The notes under the pieces are model-generated. The model had not been told where the DNA came from. It saw nothing but the letters and a program-made list of their open reading frames with translations, and did not search any database. This document shows, in pieces, positions 32,673 through 43,680 of a stretch of DNA of 64,000 nt (position 1 is its first letter; every line of letters begins with the position of its first letter). A program made the translations under genes and the position numbers. The stretch covers positions 204,811,293 to 204,875,292 of the forward strand of contig NC_064819.1 of assembly GCF_024166365.1 (NCBI RefSeq). Direction: 5' to 3'. The stretch comes from Elephas maximus indicus. Its lineage: Eukaryota; Chordata; Mammalia; Proboscidea; Elephantidae.

Positions 32673-33526
32673 AGCATTACAGAAGGCCCCAGAGCTCTGG
32701 GGTGGACTTCTCCACTGCCAGTGAGTTCTCTGCTTCCCCCACAGGGTCCTGAGGCGAGGAAAAGATTGTTAATGACGTGACACCACTGTGGATCAGATGG
32801 TTTCTCTTTCTGGTAGGTGCGGTATAAATCACCTTCTCTTTAGCACAAGAAATCTCACTGATGAACATTCTTGATGATTTAGATGTCTGGAACACACTAT
32901 AACATGAGCACAGAGCATGACCTCAATAACTCTCAGTTGTGGAGCAATGGCTTGACTTCTGAATGGAAAAAAATGTCATGAAGACAACTCTGACACTTTT
33001 CTTTGAGAGTTTTAGTAAACTTCTAATTACTGCAAGTGCCCAGAAGCTCCCCACTCTTGTGTCTTTGACCTTGAAATGGTCTTTGAAATGAGTCAATGTT
33101 CGGTTGGTGGCATCTGTCCAGATGTTCAGGTCTCCACACTCAGACCATTTAATCTGGAACTCAAATAATCACAGGAACTGTGGCCTGGAAACCAACCTAT
33201 CTTATTCATCAATCACACCTTTTGTATAAGTCTTGATATATCTAAGTGGCCAAAAGCTACTGAACTTAAAATTTTCAATTTTCATTCATTGTTTTGATCT
33301 TGGCCACAATTAGTGATTTTGCATGAAATAAAATAGCAAGATTATTCAGAAATCACAGCCTCAGAATTGTGGTGATAATCTAATCAGGCAAAAGCTTGGA
33401 TGCTTGTCAATTTAATCAGAACAATAGGTGCTATCAACCAAATAGATACTGTAGGAAGTATTGTCTCAGAAATACTCCAGCCTTGACTCAGGAACATAAC
33501 CCTCTCCGTCTGAGATTGTAGTGGGC
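32673..33526. other. Unrecognised stretch, about 0.85 kb
   Basis: Holds the exon-like interval 32745-32812. No repeat recognised. Confidence 0.35.
32745..32812 (+). other. Exon-like interval between good splice motifs
   Basis: An acceptor-like 'ctctgcttcccccacag' ends at 32744 and a donor-like 'gtaggt' starts at 32813, giving a 68-base interval. All three frames contain stops, so it could only be a non-coding exon. No transcript evidence is available and chance is likely. Confidence 0.15.
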
Positions 33527-33537
33527 ATATGGAATAT

Positions 33538-33702
33538 GGGCCCCTGGTTATGCAGTGGTTAAGCATTTGGCTGCTAACCAAAAGGTTGGCAGTTTGAATC
33601 TACCAGCCACTGCTTGGAAACTCTATGGGGCAATTCTACTCTGTTCAATCGCTATGAATCAGAATTGACTAAATGGCAACAGGTTTTTTTTCCCCCTTGG
33701 TT
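33538..33702 (+). mobile_element. AfroSINE, short form, with TSD
   Basis: Head 'cctggttatgcagtggttaa', body 'ggggcaattctactctgttc', tail with T/C tract. It is flanked by the exact 11-bp repeat 'atatggaatat' at 33527-33537 and 33703-33713. Confidence 0.9.
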
Positions 33703-33713
33703 ATATGGAATAT

Positions 33714-35654
33714 ACCTCTACTTTGAGAATAAGTCTGAAATCCTACCCTGATATTTACCCCTTCAATGTGTACCGATGTCATCATTACAACCTGGAGGGA
33801 GAGAAATCCCAGGCCCAGAGCAGTCCATGTGGAAGTTGAAAGCTTGTGACTGTCTCTTCAATTTGGTCATTCCATGAAGGAGAAAGCCTTTTGATCACTA
33901 CACATTCTAACAGGCTTACGCACAAGGGGTTATAGAATGCTATAGACTTTGGATATTCTTGGCCTTGGGAAAAACTTTTTTTTTTTTTTTTAAATTTGTA
34001 AGGGTAATTACCATTATTTACAGTACTCAGGGCAAAGCTCCACCCTGGGCTTTGGGCCAGGGGATCTCAGACTAGAGTGTTGTGGGGTGAGCCAAATCCA
34101 AGACAAAGGTACAATTATACTCACATAAAAACCAACCCTGGTGGTGGTGGGATGAGGGAAAGGCTCACACAACGGGAGGTGTGTGTAGGGAGGGGCTTCC
34201 TTTGAAGTTTTGCATAAATCTTGTCAATTTTTTTTTTTTTTTTCCCTATAGCACTGGGAATGAAGGTTCTTGGTTTTCATCCTGGGTCTCTTACTAAGCT
34301 GTGCCATAAGGAAATAGACTTCCTTCTTACTTGATTTGCCAATTTTTAAAACTGAACCTTAAGTAAAAGAATTTTGGAAGAATTAAGAAAATGGGAAAGG
34401 TTGGGTAAGGCGTGATGAAGCTTTCTTAATTTCTTGGCAGAAAAGAACGAAAAGTAAAACAGCAAAGACTATATTTTTATAAGTCAGCTTGACTTTTGAA
34501 GCACTTCACTTTATCCATCTCTCTGATTTATGTCCATTTTTCACTCATGGAAGTTTTAAAGCTGTGGGTTTAGAAAAGGGTGGCTACAGAGCCTCAGGTT
34601 CTCCAAGTCAGAAAATAATTAGCTAATACCTCACTATTCACATGCATTCCCTTCGTGTTAACTTAGGCTACTTCATTTTCTTCCTGTCAGGATTAAGGCC
34701 AGACGATTATTTATGCTAATGTTATGAATCATTGACAAGAAAAGCTTGTAATGGAAGTGTTGTCACACCTTGAGGTACACGGGCACTAGAAGGCACCAGG
34801 AGCAATCAGTGAATGGGAGAATCAGCACACACCCAGCCACCCCCCTCACCTGGCCCTTAGAATGGTGGTAATGCAGGAATTCCTCATTAAATGCATCGTT
34901 TCCAAAAGGGCAGTCTCTATAGATTTTCTGTAGCACCCTTCAGAATGGGAAACACCTTGGAAGTTGGATTTTCTCCTTCAGTCCATGCAGGAAATGCTCT
35001 TTGGGGAGTGGGTGTAGAAACGTGAAGTGTGCTCGAATTTGCCTCAGTGAAGCCAAGCACTACAGAAGTTTCAGAGCGTTAGCCTGCCCTTGACTGCTGC
35101 ACACACCCAGCTGCAGACACCTGATAGAACTCAGCACTCTAGTGCCCGGCAGCAAAGAGGAAATGGGGGAATTACAGGCAGGCTTGACTTGAAACACTGC
35201 TCCAGCCCCACCTGAATTTCAGGTGCCCCAGGGAGTCCTTTCAACCACCTGGAATTGAGGCTGTTTAAAGGTACAGATGCAATATGTGTTTGTCTTGCTT
35301 TTGTTTGCACCTGAATGCAACTACCAGCTGGAAGCCAGAAGGTGTGGGGCATTACAAGCAATTTTGCTTGTAAATAAAGAGAATGTAAGAGTTTAAAAAG
35401 CATTGTTGTGGCTGAGAGACAGTGAGAAGAGAGAGAGACAGAAGGGGAAAATTATAGATCAGAAAGGAGAGAGGGAAGGAGGGTGGAAGAAGAAATAGAT
35501 TTACTACAGCAAATAGAGAAATACACAGTGCAATTTACAATGGTGTGATATTGCTGCATATTTTCCATGATATGTTAATATTCCTACATCCAATTCATCC
35601 TCAAACAATTTATCGATGTAAAGCTAGAAAATAAGCCTTCTGGGCCTGTGATCT
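33714..35654. other. Unrecognised stretch, about 1.9 kb
   Basis: Has T tracts at 33976-33991 and 34228-34243 and a purine-rich patch at 35410-35490. No repeat family or coding exon recognised. It is one of the longer SINE-free unique blocks. Confidence 0.4.
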
Positions 35655-35740
35655 ATCTTTGTGCAATATTTATTGGACTAGCCTACTATGTGCCAGGCAC
35701 TAATGTAAACACGGAGAATAAATGATAAAAAGATGTCATC
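35655..35740 (-). mobile_element. L2/MIR-type fragment
   Basis: 'aatatttattggactagcct' and 'actatgtgccaggcactaat' are the reverse of the common L2 terminus. Confidence 0.6.
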
Positions 35741-36310
35741 GCGTTGCAGACTGCAAATAGACCATTGCTATGATGGAGGTGTACCAAGGGCCCAAGGAGC
35801 AGAAAGAGGCATCTGTGTCTCCTTGAGGGAAGTGAAGGCAGAATGAAAAGGGAACATGGCAAGAATGAAGATTTTACACAAACTTCTTTTACCATAAAAG
35901 CAACCTCAGTAGACAAATTTCCACAAGGATGTGAAATGCATTAGTGGTGTTGTTTTATTATTTATTTCTTCTCCACTAGGAAAGTTTCTCTCGATAACAT
36001 TTGGAAATAAAAACGTTTTACTTAAGGTCAAAGTAAATATTTCAACAGCAATATGCAACTTTGAGATTCACTTTGATCAGCCTATTATGTTGAAGATTTT
36101 TCTGCAAAAGCTATCGGAAATTCAGAAAATACAGCGTTTAGCTAACTTTCTTATTCAGTTTTTAGTAATATAAGGTTACTCTTTTTTTTTTTTTCTTTGT
36201 CAACAGTGAGTGAAATAAACATTTGAAAAGAGCCTGTTCTTTTTAAAGAAAATACAGTATGTAGCGCTGCAAACTCAAGGACAGTACCCTAATGATTAAG
36301 AGGGAAATGG
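35741..36310. other. Unrecognised A/T-rich stretch
   Basis: No gene recognised. A T tract lies at 36181-36195. Confidence 0.4.
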
Positions 36311-36553
36311 TTTTTTGTGTGTGTGTGCATGTTTGTGTTTGTGGTAAAATACACTGTCATGGATTGAATTGTGTTGCCACAAAATATGTGTCAGCTTGGC
36401 TATGCCGTGATTCCAGTATTGTATGACTATCCACCATTTGGTCATCTAATGCGATTTTCCTATGTGTTGTAAATCTTATCTCTATGATGTTAATAAACTG
36501 GGACTAATGGCATTCATGTCAAGATTAGGTTGTGTTTTAAGCCAGTCTCTTTT

Positions 36554-37292
36554 TTTTTTTTTTTAATTAAGTTTTATTAAGCTTCAAGTGAACATTTACC
36601 ATTCCAATCAGTCTGTCACATGTAGGTTTACATACATCTTACTCCCTTCTCCCACTTGCTCTCCCCCTATTGAGTCAGCCCTTTCAGCCTCTCCTTTAGT
36701 GCCAATTTTGCCATCTTCCCTCTCTCTCTATCTTCCCATCCCCCCTCCAGTCCAGAGTTGCCAACACACTCTCCAGTGTCCACCTAATTTAATTGGCTCA
36801 CTCTTCATCAGCATCTCTCTCCCCCCTGCTGACCAGTCCTTTTCATGCCTGATGAGTTGTCTTCGGGGATGGTTCCTGTCCTTTGCCATCAGAAGTTCTG
36901 GGGAGCATTGTCTCTGGGATTCCTCTAGTCGCATTCATATCATTAGGTATGGTCTTTTTATGAGAATTTGGGGTCTGTATCCCATTGGCCTCCTGCTCCC
37001 TCAGGAGTTGTCTGTTGTGCTCCCTAGCAGGGCAGACATCGATTGTGGCCGGGCACCAACTAGTTCTTCTGGTCTCAGGATAATGTAGGTCTCTGGTTCA
37101 TGTGGCCCTTTCTGTCTCTTGGGTTCTTAGTTGTCGTGTGGCCTTGGTGTTCTTCCTTTGCCTTTGCTCCAGGTGGGTTGAGACCAATTGATGTATCTTA
37201 GATGGCCGCTTGTTGGCATTTAGGACCCCAGGCGCCACAATTCAAAGTGGGATGCAGAATGTTTTCATAATAGAGTTATTTTGCCCATTGAC
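36554..37292 (-). mobile_element. 5'-truncated L1 3' UTR inside the LTR, with TSD
   Basis: The reverse L1 3' UTR starts with a T tract and 'gttttattaagcttcaagtg'. It is flanked by the exact 16-bp repeat 'taagccagtctctttt' at 36538-36553 and 37293-37308. It is the same 3' UTR family as at 1-1221 but clearly diverged from it. Confidence 0.9.
36588..37088 (+). other. Open frame antisense to L1 3' UTR (166 codons)
   Basis: The frame starts with MNIYHSNQS and ends at the same relative place as the 166-codon frame at 59981-60481. The two proteins align without gaps at roughly 62% identity by my hand count. It lies antisense to the L1. It is probably a consequence of sequence composition, not a gene. 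Confidence 0.3.
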
Positions 37293-37859
37293 TAAGCCAG
37301 TCTCTTTTGAGATATAAAAGAGAGAAGCAAGTAGAGAGACAGGAGACCTCATACCACCAAGAAACAAGGGCCAAGAGAATAGCGCATCCTTTGGACCCTG
37401 GGTCCCTGTGCTGAGAAGCTCCTTGACAGGGAATGACTGTTGACAAGGACCTTCCCCCAGAGCTGACAGAGATAGAAAGCCTTCCTCTGGAGCTGGCACC
37501 CTGAATTTGGACTTCTAGCCTCCTAAACTGTGAGAGAATAAATTAAAGAATAAATAAATAAAGCCATCCACCTGTTGTTTTTTACTTGTGGTATTTCTGT
37601 TAAAGCAGCACTAGATGACTAAGACATACACATAGCATAAAATCTACCATTTTAAAGTGTATAATCCCATGGTATTTAGTACACTCACAATGTTGTGCAA
37701 TCATCACCACTACCTAGTTCTAGAGCATTTTCATCACCTTAAAAGGAAACCCATACCCATAGCAGTCACTCCCCATTCTCCCAGCCCCTGGCAACCACCA
37801 ATCTACTTTCTGTTTCTACAGATTTTCCTATTCTGGACATTTCATATAATGGAATCATA

Positions 37860-38016
37860 TAACCCACTGCCGTCGAGTCGATTCCGACTCATAGCGACCC
37901 TGTAGGACAGAGCAGAACTGCCCCATAGAGTTTCCCAAGGAGCACCTGGTGGATTCAAACTGCCAACCTCTTGGTTAGCAGCTGTAGCACTTAACCACTA
38001 TGCCACCAGGGTTTCC
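37860..38016 (-). mobile_element. AfroSINE, short form, inside L1M, with TSD
   Basis: Very well kept reverse copy with the tail 'gtcgagtcgattccgactca' and head end 'tgccaccagggtttcc'. It is flanked by the exact 11-bp repeat 'atggaatcata' at 37849-37859 and 38017-38027. Confidence 0.95.
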
Positions 38017-38444
38017 ATGGAATCATACAGTAGGTGACTTTTTGTGTCTGGCTTCTTTCACTTACATAATGTTTTCAAGGTCACCTATGTTGTAGCATGT
38101 ATCAGTACTGCGTTCCTTTTTATGGCTGAATAATATTCCCTTGTATGGATATACCACATTCATCAGTCGATGGACATTTGGGCTGTTTCCACCTTTTTTG
38201 CTATTGTGGATAGTGCTAGTATGAATATTCATGTACCAGGTTTTCTTTGAACACCAAAATAGATGAATAATACGATTATTCTATGTTTATTGAGGAAATG
38301 TCAAACTGTTTTTCACAGTAGCTATACCAGTCTACATTCCTATCAGCAAGGTATGAGGTTCTAATTTTTGCACATCCTCGCTAACACTTGTTTTCTTTTT
38401 CTTAAATTATTATAGCCATCTTATTGTTGTTGTCAAACACATAT

Positions 38445-38550
38445 CTATCTTGTAAGCTGATTTTGAAAATTAAATGAGATAATGCATATAACGCCCCTGA
38501 CGAGGTGCCTGTACATAGTCTGTGCTCAGCAAATGTTATTATTAAAATCA
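38445..38550 (+). mobile_element. MIR SINE, 3' part
   Basis: 'gaaaattaaatgagataatg', 'catataacgcccctgacgag' and 'gtgctcagcaaatgttatta' follow the MIR end. Confidence 0.65.
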
Positions 38551-38682
38551 GTCTGTAATCATGAATAATTATAGAAATGAACACTTTTCCTTTCCCTGCT
38601 AAATTATGCTTCTGTACATAGGACAAAGTGAATGGGAACAAAGAAAATTATTTGTGAATTTAACGGTTATAGCCTACTAAAG

Positions 38683-38849
38683 CCCCCAAACCAAACCTGT
38701 TGCCATCAAGTTAATTCCAACTCACAGTGACCCTATAGGACAGAGTAGTACTGCTTCATAGGGTTTTCAAGGAGTGGCTAGTGGATTTGAACTGCTGACT
38801 TTTTGGTTAGCAACTTGAGCTCTTAACCACTGCTCCACCAGGGCTCAGC
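38683..38849 (-). mobile_element. AfroSINE, short form, with TSD
   Basis: Reverse copy flanked by the exact 12-bp repeat 'agcctactaaag' at 38671-38682 and 38850-38861. Confidence 0.95.
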
Positions 38850-38940
38850 AGCCTACTAAAGTGGTTAAATACATTTTTTAGTGGAATGTTCTGGTGTTGC
38901 TGAAGAGCGATTTATTTAATACAATAGTTTCCACGGATGT

Positions 38941-39636
38941 TGTCTTAGTCATCTACTGCTGCTAATAACAGCAATACCACACAAATGGATGGCTGTAACA
39001 AAGAGAAATTTATTCTCTCACAGTGTAGGAGGCCAAAAGTCCAAATTCGGGGGCGTGGGGGGAGCAACTCCAGGGGAAGGCTTTCTGTCTCTGTCAGCTC
39101 TGGGGGAAGGTCTTTGTCATCAATCTTTCCCAGTTGAGGAGCTTCTCAGCATTGGGACCCAGGGTCCAAAGGATGCGCTATTCCCTTGGCCCTTGTTTCT
39201 TGGTGGTATGAGGTCCCTCTGTCTCTCTACTTGCTTCCCTCTTTTATATCTCAAAAGAGACTGGCTTAAGATACAATCTAATCTTGTAGATTGAATCCTG
39301 ACTCATTAACATAGCTGCCACTAATCCTGCCTCATTAACATCATAAAAGCCAGTGCCCTCGAGTGGATTCCGACTCATAGTGACCCTACAGGACGGAGTA
39401 GAACTGCCCCACAGAGTTTCCAAGGAGCGCCTGGCAGATTCGAACTGCCGACCCTTTGGTTAGCAGCCGTAGCACTTAACCACTACGCCACCAGGGCTTC
39501 CCATTAACATCATAGAGGTAGGATTTACAACACAGGATAATCACATCAGATGACAAAATGGTGGACAATCACACAATACTGGGAATCATGGCCTAATCAA
39601 GTTAACGCACATTTTTGGGGGACATAATACAAGACA
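38941..39636 (-). mobile_element. Solo LTR, MaLR-like family (copy 3), with SINE inside
   Basis: Reverse LTR from 'tgtcttagtcatctactgct' to 'gacataatacaagaca', colinear with copy 1. It contains an AfroSINE at 39346-39501. It is inverted relative to copy 2, 1.3 kb away. Confidence 0.85.
39346..39501 (-). mobile_element. AfroSINE, short form, inside LTR, with TSD
   Basis: Reverse copy with tail 'gtgccctcgagtggattccg', flanked by the exact 13-bp repeat 'cattaacatcata' at 39333-39345 and 39502-39514. Confidence 0.95.
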
Positions 39637-40963
39637 ATGTGTAGACAGAGTGAGGTCACTGTAAGGCTGCCCACAATGGCCTCTGTTCTCAAGAAGCCTA
39701 CCAGACTTAGCATTTATATCCAGGAATAGTCACACTAATCCCAAGAAGAACTACAAGAGCAGACGTTAAAAGCACATCAAGAGACAAAGTTAAAAAAGCG
39801 TCTTTAACTTCTGTGACAGAGACCCGAGCTCAAAGTGTCATGACCATAAGCAAACCTGACTTAGTTGGTTCCATGCCAAAAGATGTGAGCTCCATCTTTT
39901 TACTCCAGTCATCCCATGTCTGTGTGGGATTTGTGCACTTCTGCCTCAGGGTCTCCTGAAACTTTTTATATAAACACTGCTGAGCTGGATGTTGGGGTTT
40001 GGTTTTTGAACAAAAAGTTGTCTGAAGCTTTTAAGATGAGAAAAATATATGAGTGATGAAAACGATAGAATTCCCTGAATAGCATGAAAATATACGAGGC
40101 CATGAATCCTTAAAATTAGATGTTCGGACTCAACAAGAGTGATACTGTGGGCTTTTGTTTATGGATCAGGAATCTTTCCTCTCAGAAAACTATTAGAATT
40201 GTAAAGAAAAGAATTATTAAATGGTTAAGATACCAGATTCACACACAACAGGTTTCAGATATACAGATTTTAAAAGCCGTTTGAAGAATTTTTACCTTTA
40301 GGTGAGTGGGGATGCAAAACATTATGCAAATGAAATTTAATCTTCTGGATAATTTGCCTCAGTAAAAAAACTAAAAGGAAGATCACATTCACATTTTAAC
40401 ATTATGTTTTTATGTAAATAGTTACTCAGAATGCACGGGGGACTTGAGTGGAAGTATCTAATGCACTGCCCTAGATGGGTCGTCCATCTCGGATTCCCTG
40501 CCTTTGGGGTCAGATTGAGATGGCTGTGAGGAATTGTTTTGATGGTTTGATGTTAAGGTCACTGAATGCCACAGATGTCAGCGAGAAAGAAGAAAAAAAT
40601 GGAGCCAGGGAAAAAAAAAGAAGAAGTATGAGAAAGAGATGAGAGGATGGAAAAAAAAAAAAAAAAGACAGCTGTGACCATGAAAAAAACTGTGGTAGAA
40701 TATTAAATGAATTTTCTTTCATAAATTCCCTATTCCTGCTGGGCATTTGTAATTTTTTTAAAAGATCCTATTCTACTTGAGAATATCATGTGATACTCAG
40801 CACAAGCATAGATTTATGAAGAATTATCTCAGGTACACCAGAAATGTTAAATAACACGTGTTGATTGATAGATGGAAAACATTAGTGTATTGATGACATT
40901 TTAACCTCCCTATTGGCAACCACATCCAGATTAGCACCCCATTTTTGACTTAAAAAAAAAAAA
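39637..40963. other. Unrecognised stretch, about 1.3 kb
   Basis: Contains A runs at 40610-40618 and 40651-40665. No repeat family or exon recognised. Confidence 0.4.
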
Positions 40964-41140
40964 AAACAAACCTGTGTGCCAAATATAGTGGTAGGTGCTG
41001 GACATACAAAGATGACTATGGCAACAATCTACACATACATACGTTGGTTTCAATGTCATGTGCTAAGCGTCCTGGTAGACATTAAGTATAGGACACTTAC
41101 GTGAACACACTTAAGGAGGTAACTTACACTAAGTAATTAG

Positions 41141-41483
41141 GAGGGGCAGTGGTGGTTCAGTGGTAGAATTCTCACCGTCCTCCAGGAGTCCCAGGGTTAG
41201 TTCTTAGCCAGTGTACTTCAGGTGCAGCCACCACCTGTCTGCTCGTGGAGGCTTGGGTTTGCTATGATGCTGAACAGATTTCAGCAAAGCTTCCAGACTT
41301 AGACTAGGAGGAAAGGTCTGGTGATTTACTTCAGAAAATCAGTCTATTAAAACCCTATGAATCACAACCGTCTGACCCCCAACTGATCCTGGGGGTGGTA
41401 CAGGATGCCGCGGTGTTTTTGTTCAGTTGTGCCTGCAGCTGCCATGAGTTGGGGGCCTACGCGATGGCAGCTAACAACAAAAA
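41141..41483 (+). mobile_element. tRNA-Gly-headed SINE with RTE-like tail
   Basis: Best copy of this family. Bases 41150-41173 are identical to the 5' part of mammalian tRNA-Gly, including the A box 'tggttcagtgg'. The rest of a tRNA-like head (a decayed B box near 41197) is followed by 'agccaccacctgtctgctcg', 'gtctggtgatttacttcaga' and a tail ending 'ggcagctaacaacaa'. Confidence 0.85.
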
Positions 41484-41827
41484 GTTTGGAAGGGAATCTT
41501 TAGTGCATGTGACATTTGAGATGAAACTCGAATGACAGTATCTAGCAAAAACATTGAGGGGAAAGGGGTTTTCAAGTAGAGACAACTCAGGGGCTTGAAA
41601 GAGCAACGGTCCTCTGAGGGGAGTGATGCGGTCTTGTTGCAATGTGAACAGAGGACTTCCACACAAAGTCGATGGAATTGGAGAAGCAGCAATGGAGAGA
41701 TATGAAGGTCTTTTTGTGTCATAAAGTTGCTTGGGCTTTATTCAAATATCAGCCAAGTTTTTTACTTTTGCTATTACTTTCAGGACATTGAATTCCTTTT
41801 GAGAGTTCCTGGTGATATCAGAGAGCC

Positions 41828-42034
41828 AACAAACCAAACTATTGCCATCGAGTTGATTCCGACTCATAGTGACCCTGTAGGACTGAGTAGAACTACCTCA
41901 CAGGATTTCTGAGGCTGTAAATCTTTACAGGAGCAGACTGCCACATCTTTCTCCTTCAGAGCAGCTGGTGGGTTCAAATCGCTGACCTTTTGGTTAGCAG
42001 CCAAGCGCTTTAACCACTATACCACCAGGGCTCC
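41828..42034 (-). mobile_element. AfroSINE, long form
   Basis: Reverse copy with tail 'gccatcgagttgattccgac', a long internal segment 'caggagcagactgccacatc', and head end 'ataccaccagggctcc'. Confidence 0.9.
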
Positions 42035-42180
42035 TTTGTTAGAGAGCACAGGAGTAGATTTATAGGAATTATTCTAAGCAAACAGGAAATGCTCAATGGA
42101 TTTAGTAATAGTGGATAGGGGAGTCAGTGAAGAGTTTTGAGCAGCGCGGGTCAGGTTTGCATTTTATGAATTTTTAGGTT

Positions 42181-42654
42181 AAATGGGAATTTATTGACCA
42201 CTTACAGTAAATGTAATTTATTTGGTTACTATAACAATAATCGTTTGTCTTGCATATACAACGCATGAAATGATTTTGTTTTACTTGGTTCACAAAAAGA
42301 TTTTAGAAAAGCACTCTGGTATTTTCGGCATACCCCCTTCCTCTTTCGTCTAAAACATGAATTTTTATTTTTCACAGATACTTATTTGGACCCTGTTACA
42401 ACATATTTTAACCTTAAATAAGTTTTTGCATATTATATGTATTCAGATACAGGACTGGAGGAAAAACACAAGCACCTATCGCTGACTACAGGAAGAGACC
42501 ATAAATTTATTCCAAAAGACACCCCTTAAAATTAGTCTTATTAATTTATAGTTGCATCTTGCACAGGGAATATATGTTGGCTTTCCATATAATTTATTTC
42601 CACATTTTTCAGATGTTAGTAGAGTTTCCTTGTTTGGACAGAATACAGCACTTG
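42181..42654. other. Unrecognised stretch, 475 bp
   Basis: A/T-rich, nothing recognised. Confidence 0.4.
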
Positions 42655-42810
42655 GAAGGAGGACACCTGGACTCTGATCAATAGTTGTGGGGCACGTCAA
42701 TTAATCTCTTTGTGATTAATTTGAAATATGGGGGAATAATGGCTTTTCTAACAGATTGTTATGAGGCTCAAGTTTGGTAATGTATGTGGGAGTCCTCTAA
42801 AACACACTGC
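42655..42810 (+). mobile_element. MIR SINE
   Basis: 'ggacacctggactctgatca', 'gggcacgtcaattaatctct', 'ttgaaatatgggggaataat' and 'gttatgaggctcaagtttgg' follow the MIR order in degraded form. Confidence 0.55.
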
Positions 42811-43369
42811 AGCATGACAGTGGCAATAAATGTGTGACAATTTCAAGAAGGTGAAACACAGGGTAGAAGAGTTGAGGCTCCTGGTTCAACTGTCCGTCCA
42901 GCTCCTGTTCAATGCCTGGCAAACAGGCATTCAAGAATTAGCTGTTGAGTGAGTAAATGTACACACACACACTTTAAAAAAACACATTAAAGTGTTAAAA
43001 TGATTGTCAATCCCTAATTATAAAATATGTTTAGGGAGACAGTAACTCTAGCTATTAAGAACAGATTTAGTCCCTAGCTGTATCCAGTTGTCAATGTAGT
43101 TAAAAAACAAAACCTACCTCTCATTCATGCATACACAGAAATGTCATTTCTTCTGAATCTGACATCACCGTGTTTACATTTTTACCTACTTTCAACCCTC
43201 ACTTATTTGAATTCATCACCTGTAATAACCTAATTCCTAAGGAGAATTTTTCCGGCGATGTTCTACGAAGGTTATTTACTTCTACCTGTGTATGAATTTA
43301 TAATAATTCACGACTTTTTCAGAATTAGGATTTAACAACACAGCTTTAAGTGAGAAAGTTACCAGGTAA
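42811..43369. other. Unrecognised stretch, 560 bp
   Basis: Includes a short (AC)n at 42959-42971. Nothing else recognised. Confidence 0.4.
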
Positions 43370-43445
43370 ATAGTTGGAACCAGCATTGGAAGGCAGGATT
43401 CTGCCATTGATTTATGTGATCTTGGACAAGTTACTTAACTAGTGT
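43370..43445 (+). mobile_element. MIR core fragment
   Basis: 'ttatgtgatcttggacaagt' followed by 'tacttaact' is the conserved MIR core. Confidence 0.6.
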
Positions 43446-43479
43446 GTGTGAAAGAAGGGTCTTCATTTATATATTTTTG

Positions 43480-43680
43480 AAACACACACACACATACATA
43501 CATTCTCACATTCATATAAACATACATACACATATATGCTCACACACTCACATGGTCGTACTCATCCATAACTTACAAACTCATACCCAACACACACACA
43601 GTCACACTCATACACACTGACATCCACCACACTCATACTGTCACACTCACAAACACACCACACACACACCATCCATCCTA
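43480..43680. repeat. CA-rich variant simple repeat
   Basis: About 200 bp of interspersed 'cacaca', 'catacata', 'cactcac' and 'caccaca' units, a degenerate minisatellite-like tract. Confidence 0.75.

Larger units (their letters stand above)
36355..37626 (+). mobile_element. Solo LTR, MaLR-like family (copy 2), split by L1
   Basis: Forward LTR from 'tgtcatggattgaattgtgt' to 'ctagatgactaagaca', flanked by the exact 5-bp duplication 'tacac' at 36350-36354 and 37627-37631. A 739-bp L1 piece lies inside it. Without that insert and one copy of its TSD the LTR is about 517 bp, close to copy 1. Confidence 0.85.
36320..38440 (-). mobile_element. Old L1M (minus), split by LTR, L1 and SINE
   Basis: Pieces at about 36320-36349, 37632-37848 and 38028-38440 read in order as one old L1 in reverse: 'gtggtaaaat', then 'taaaatctaccattttaaag', 'caatcatcaccactacctag', 'gtctggcttctttcacttac', 'ctgaataatattcccttgta', 'gtcgatggacatttgggctg' and 'gcacatcctcgctaacactt'. 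It predates all the insertions listed within it. Confidence 0.8.
40964..42180 (-). mobile_element. L2 LINE, split by two SINEs
   Basis: Reverse L2 pieces at 40964-41140, 41484-41827 and 42035-42180: 'gtggtaggtgctggacatac', 'gacatttgagatgaaactcg', 'gggaaaggggttttcaagta' and 'agagttttgagcagcgcgg'. Diverged and non-coding. Confidence 0.65.

Noticed and set aside
36588-37088. 166-codon frame as a protein-coding gene
   Set aside because: It is antisense to an inserted L1 3' UTR with target duplications, so it is part of a repeat. It is kept only as an observation on the L1 family.
36355-39636. A provirus bounded by two LTRs
   Set aside because: The two LTRs are in opposite orientation, have separate insertion signs and enclose L1M and SINE sequence, with no gag, pol or env.
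41150-41220. Possible tRNA-Gly gene
   Set aside because: The 5' half matches tRNA-Gly, but the anticodon arm and 3' half do not fold and the sequence continues into a SINE body.
43480-43680. CRISPR-like array
   Set aside because: It is a degenerate CA-rich simple repeat with no constant repeat/spacer pattern, and the host is a mammal.
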